A stretch of DNA of 64,000 nucleotides. Origin: Kocuria rosea (GTDB lineage Bacteria > Actinomycetota > Actinomycetes > Actinomycetales > Micrococcaceae). Shown one piece after another: positions 60,456 to 64,000 of the stretch. Both the position numbers and the translations under genes were made by a program. The notes under the pieces were generated by a model that worked only from the letters and a program-made list of their open reading frames with translations, was not told where the DNA came from and made no database searches. The stretch covers positions 1,240,001-1,304,000 of the forward strand of contig NZ_CP035103.1 in assembly GCF_006094695.1 (NCBI RefSeq), given 5' to 3'. The number at the start of each line of letters is the position of its first letter. Position 1 is the stretch's first letter.

Positions 60456-62813
60456 GTGCGCACACCTATCTCGACCTACCGACTCCAGATCACCTCCGAC
60501 CTGACGCTCGACCGCGCCGCGGGGCTCGTGGACTACCTCCACGACCTCGGCGCGGACTGGGTCTACCTGTCGCCGATCCTCCGGGCCGTCGACGGCTCCG
60601 ACCACGGCTACGACGTCGCGTCCCCCGCCGAGGTGGACCCCGTCCGGGGCGGCGCCGCCGGGCTCAAGGCGCTCGCCGACGCCGCCCACGCCCGCGGCAT
60701 GGGCGTGCTGGTGGACATCGTCCCCAACCATCAGGGCGTCGCCGCCCCGGAGCAGAACCCCTGGTGGTGGTCGCTGCTCGCGCAGGGCCAGGCCTCGCCG
60801 TACGCGAAGGCCTTCGACGTCGAGTGGGCGTCCGGCGGCGGCCGGGTGCTGATCCCCGTGCTGGGCGACGGCGACGACGAGCTCGCGCAGCTGCGGGTCG
60901 AGGACGGCACGCTGCGCTACTACGACAACGTCTACCCGCTGGCCGAGGGCACCTGGGCGGAGGGCGACGACCCGCAGGACGTCCACGACCGGCAGCACTA
61001 CGAGCTGGTGAACTGGCGCCGCGGCGACGCCGAGCTCAACTACCGCCGGTTCTTCACCGTCGCCACGCTCGCGGGCGTGCGCGTCGAGGACCCGGAGGTC
61101 TTCGAGGAGTCCCACGCGGAGATCAAGCGGTGGATCGACGAGGGCCTCGTCGACGGCCTGCGCATCGACCACCCCGACGGGCTGCGCGACCCGCGGCAGT
61201 ACCTCGAGCAGCTGAAGGAGCTCACGGGCGGCGCCTACGTCGTCGTCGAGAAGATCCTCGAGCCCGGCGAGCGGCTGCCCCGCGACTGGGCCACCGCGGG
61301 CACCACCGGCTACGACGCCCTCGGCGTGATCGACCGGCTGCTCACCGACCCGGCCGGGGAGTACGCGCTCACCAGCCTGGACGCCCGGCTGCGGGGCGGG
61401 GAGCCCGTGCACTGGGACGAGATGATCCACGGCACCAAGCGCGCCATGGCCGACGGCGCGCTGCTGGCCGAGGTCCGGCGCCTCGCCCGCCTCGTGCCCG
61501 GGGACGCCGGCCTGGACCGGGCCGTCGCCGAGGACGCCCTGGCGGAGATCCTCGCGAACTTCCCCGTCTACCGCAGCTACCTGCCCGAGGGCGCCGAGCA
61601 CCTGCGGGCTGCCCTCGACGCCGCCCGGGAGCAGCGCCCGGACCTCGCCGGCGCGATCGGGACCCTGGGCGGGCTGCTCGGGGTCGACGCCACGGACGAG
61701 GCCGGGCTCGGGGAGCTCGCCCGCCGCTTCCAGCAGACCTCCGGGATGGTGATGGCCAAGGGCGTCGAGGACACCGCGTTCTACCGCTTCCCCCGCCTGA
61801 CCTCGCTGACCGAGGTGGGCGGCGACCCGTCGCACTTCGCCGTGACCCCCGAGGAGGCGCACGCCGAGCTCGCCCGCCGGGCCGCCGAGGAGCCCCTCGC
61901 GATGACGACGCTGTCCACGCACGACACCAAGCGCTCCGAGGCGGTGCGGGCACGGATCACCGTGCTCGCCGAGGCGGGGGAGCAGTGGGCCGGCGTGGTC
62001 GGCACCGTCAAGAAGCTCGCCGAGCAGGCCGGGGCCCTCGTGGGCGACGGCCCGCTCGTGAATCTCGTGCTCCAGGCCGTGGTGGGCGCCTGGCCCATCT
62101 CGCAGGAGCGCGTGCTGGACTACGCCCTCAAGGCCGCTCGCGAGGCCGGCAACTCCACCGCCTGGGTCGACGGGGACGCCGGGTTCGAGCAGCGGCTCAC
62201 CCGGTTCGTCGAGCTCGTCCACCACGACCCGCAGATGCGGGCCGTCGTCGAGGGCTTCGCCGAGCACGTCACCGCGGCCGGCTGGGCGAACGGGCTCGCC
62301 GCCAAGCTCGTCCAGCTCACGATGCCCGGCGTCCCGGACGTCTACCAGGGCTCCGAGCTGTGGGCGGAGTCCCTCGTGGACCCGGACAACCGCCGTCCCG
62401 TCGACTTCGGGGCCCGGGCCGCCGGGCTCGCCCGGCTGGACACCCCCGTGGGCGGCACCGCCGACGGGATCCCCGCCGTGGGACCGGACGGCGCGGCCAA
62501 GCTGCTCGTCACCAGCCGCGCCCTGCGGCTGCGCCGGGACCACCCCGAGCTGTTCACCGGCTACACCCCGCTGACCGCGTCCGGCCCGCTGGCCGGGCAC
62601 GTGTTCGCGTTCGACCGCGGCGGCGCCGTGACCGTGGCCACCCGCCTGCCCCTCGGCCTCGCCGCCGCGGGCGGCTTCGACGGCGAGACCCTCGAGCTGC
62701 CCGCGGGCGGGTTCGAGGACCTGCTGACCCGCCGCACGCACTCGGGCACCGTGGCGCTGTCCCGGCTGCTCGCCGACTACCCCGTGGCGCTGCTGCGCCG
62801 GAAGGACTCCTGA
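60456..62813 (+). CDS. treY: Maltooligosyltrehalose synthase
   Basis: 785-residue GH13 enzyme that isomerises the reducing end of maltooligosaccharides to trehalose. It starts [42 protein letters not shown]. The catalytic residues are Asp238 ([10 protein letters not shown]), Glu265 (VVVEKIL) and Asp490 (STHDTKRSE). GTG 60456 gives the canonical TYRLQ start and has no leader. treZ follows after 5 bp. Confidence 0.95.
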   Translation: MRTPISTYRLQITSDLTLDRAAGLVDYLHDLGADWVYLSPILRAVDGSDHGYDVASPAEVDPVRGGAAGLKALADAAHARGMGVLVDIVPNHQGVAAPEQNPWWWSLLAQGQASPYAKAFDVEWASGGGRVLIPVLGDGDDELAQLRVEDGTLRYYDNVYPLAEGTWAEGDDPQDVHDRQHYELVNWRRGDAELNYRRFFTVATLAGVRVEDPEVFEESHAEIKRWIDEGLVDGLRIDHPDGLRDPRQYLEQLKELTGGAYVVVEKILEPGERLPRDWATAGTTGYDALGVIDRLLTDPAGEYALTSLDARLRGGEPVHWDEMIHGTKRAMADGALLAEVRRLARLVPGDAGLDRAVAEDALAEILANFPVYRSYLPEGAEHLRAALDAAREQRPDLAGAIGTLGGLLGVDATDEAGLGELARRFQQTSGMVMAKGVEDTAFYRFPRLTSLTEVGGDPSHFAVTPEEAHAELARRAAEEPLAMTTLSTHDTKRSEAVRARITVLAEAGEQWAGVVGTVKKLAEQAGALVGDGPLVNLVLQAVVGAWPISQERVLDYALKAAREAGNSTAWVDGDAGFEQRLTRFVELVHHDPQMRAVVEGFAEHVTAAGWANGLAAKLVQLTMPGVPDVYQGSELWAESLVDPDNRRPVDFGARAAGLARLDTPVGGTADGIPAVGPDGAAKLLVTSRALRLRRDHPELFTGYTPLTASGPLAGHVFAFDRGGAVTVATRLPLGLAAAGGFDGETLELPAGGFEDLLTRRTHSGTVALSRLLADYPVALLRRKDS

Positions 62814-62818
62814 GCCCC

Positions 62819-64000
62819 ATGAACACCCGCGAGCACCTGAACCGCTTCGACGTCTGGGCCCCGCACGCCAGGACGGTGACCGTGCGGATCGAGGGCGACG
62901 ACCACGACATGATCCCCGCCGCGGACCTGCCCGAGGACTCCCCGGCGGGCACGGCGGCACGCCGCGACGGCTGGTGGACCCTGCCCGACGGCGCGGACGT
63001 CCCCGAGGGCACCGTGCGCTACGGCTACCTCCTGGGCAAGACCTTCGACGAGGGCACGGCGCAGGAGCGCTCGCAGGTCTCCGAGGTCCTGCCGGACCCG
63101 CGCTCCCGCCGCCAGCCGCAGGGCGTGCACGACCTCTCCTGCACGTTCGAGCCCTCCGCGCACCGGTGGGGGGACGCCGCGTGGACCGGGCGGACCCTGG
63201 CCGGGTCCGTCGTCTACGAGCTGCACCCCGGCACGTTCACCCCGGAGGGCACCCTCGACTCGGCGGTCGAGCGGCTCGACCACCTCGTGGAGCTCGGCGT
63301 GGACTTCGTGGAGCTGCTGCCCGTCAACGGCTTCAACGGCGAGCACAACTGGGGCTACGACGGTGTCCTCTGGTACACCGTGGACGAGTCCTACGGCGGG
63401 CCCGCGGCCTACCAGCGCTTCGTGGACGCGTGCCACCAGCGCGGGATCGGCGTGATCCAGGACGTCGTCTACAACCACCTGGGCCCGTCCGGGAACTACC
63501 TGCCCCTGTTCGCCGACTACTTCAAGCCCGGCTCCAGCACCTGGGGCGACCTCATCAACCTCGACGGCTGGGGCTCGGACGGCGTGCGGGACTACATCCT
63601 CGACAACGTCGAGATGTGGCTGCGCGACTACCACGTGGACGGGTTCCGCCTCGACGCGGTGCACGCCCTCCAGGACCACCGGGCCGTGCACATCCTCGAG
63701 GAGATCGCCGAGCTCGTGGAGCGCGTGGGCGTGGAGACCGGCAAGCCCCTGTTCACCGTCGCGGAGTCCGACCTCAACGACCACCGGATGATCACGCCGA
63801 CCACGGCCCACGGCCTCGGCATGACCGGGCAGTGGCTCGACGACTTCCACCACGCCGCGCACGTCGCCCTCACCGGGGAGACGCAGGGCTACTACGCAGA
63901 CTTCGCCGCCCTCGGCACCCTCGACAAGGTGATGCGGGACGCGTTCTACCACGACGGCACCATGTCGGTGTTCCGCGGCCGCCACCACGGGCGGCCGGTC
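62819..64000 (+). CDS. treZ: Malto-oligosyltrehalose trehalohydrolase (partial, runs off the window)
   Basis: First 394 residues only; the family is about 570-600 long. It has an N-terminal beta domain ([15 protein letters not shown]), then GH13 motifs: [29 protein letters not shown], the nucleophile Asp279 in [11 protein letters not shown] and the acid/base Glu316 in VAESDLND. It releases trehalose from the TreY product. ATG 62819 is 5 bp after treY, and the frame stays open to the window end. Confidence 0.94.
   Translation, partial: MNTREHLNRFDVWAPHARTVTVRIEGDDHDMIPAADLPEDSPAGTAARRDGWWTLPDGADVPEGTVRYGYLLGKTFDEGTAQERSQVSEVLPDPRSRRQPQGVHDLSCTFEPSAHRWGDAAWTGRTLAGSVVYELHPGTFTPEGTLDSAVERLDHLVELGVDFVELLPVNGFNGEHNWGYDGVLWYTVDESYGGPAAYQRFVDACHQRGIGVIQDVVYNHLGPSGNYLPLFADYFKPGSSTWGDLINLDGWGSDGVRDYILDNVEMWLRDYHVDGFRLDAVHALQDHRAVHILEEIAELVERVGVETGKPLFTVAESDLNDHRMITPTTAHGLGMTGQWLDDFHHAAHVALTGETQGYYADFAALGTLDKVMRDAFYHDGTMSVFRGRHHGRPV

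Noticed and set aside
58107-62960. Very long minus-strand open frame (1617 codons) opposite glgX and treY
   Set aside because: It is a by-product of high GC: third-position G/C in the real genes leaves no stops on the opposite strand. The translation is low-complexity (G, V, L, R, H) without domains, and the + strand carries clear GH13 enzymes. The same applies to 73-2895, 3328-6882, 6947-10921 and 21654-24371 on the minus strand.

Overview
The window is about 73% GC with actinobacterial gene content. It looks like a Micrococcaceae genome, most likely Kocuria or a close relative. Three things point there: the N-terminus of RpoB (the stretch from [15 protein letters not shown] onward), a spc operon without rpsN as published for Micrococcus luteus, and RGG-rich tails on ribosomal proteins. 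The genus is an inference; no comparison could be run.

Layout. (1) 1-10813: tail of rplL, its terminator, gcvP (glycine decarboxylase) sitting between rplL and rpoB, then rpoB-rpoC with two promoter candidates ahead of rpoB. (2) 10963-20993: a complete 4-hydroxybenzoate/protocatechuate (beta-ketoadipate) block: IclR regulator, pobA, pcaH-pcaG-pcaB-pcaD-pcaC, pcaF-pcaI-pcaJ and a second IclR regulator (pcaR-like). All parts run on the + strand and are tightly packed, with several 1-8 bp gaps or overlaps. (3) 21307-25685: str operon rpsL-rpsG-fusA-tuf. A small VOC-fold gene follows on the minus strand. (4) 26648-46861: the ribosomal superoperon. It comprises the S10 operon (rpsJ to rpsQ), the spc operon (rplN to rplO, no rpsN), secY, adk, map, rlmN, infA-rpmJ-rpsM-rpsK-rpoA-rplQ, truA and rplM-rpsI. 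(5) 46993-58049: envelope and cofactor genes glmM, mscL, a lipoprotein M15 carboxypeptidase and coaA (the last three on the minus strand), then the mannitol PTS pair mtlA-mtlD, glmS, acpS and nnr. (6) 58185-64000: trehalose/glycogen genes glgX (treX), treY and treZ; treZ runs off the window end.

How the genes work together. Regions 1, 3 and 4 encode most of the transcription and translation machinery. Region 2 would convert 4-hydroxybenzoate to protocatechuate and then to succinyl-CoA and acetyl-CoA. GlmS and GlmM make glucosamine phosphates for peptidoglycan. MtlA and MtlD import mannitol and oxidise it to fructose-6-phosphate, which is the GlmS substrate. GlgX, TreY and TreZ debranch glycogen and convert the resulting maltodextrin to trehalose.

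The window is mostly conserved core genome, and I found no mobile element, CRISPR array, tRNA or rRNA. The most notable non-routine signals are: six gene starts placed 6-7 nt downstream of a -10 hexamer (predicted leaderless mRNAs); an 11-bp promoter-region word shared by rpoB and rpoA; long structured leaders ahead of rpsJ, rplN and rplM; palindromic operator candidates in the pob/pca block; and unusual extensions on S3, S5, S9 and L17.
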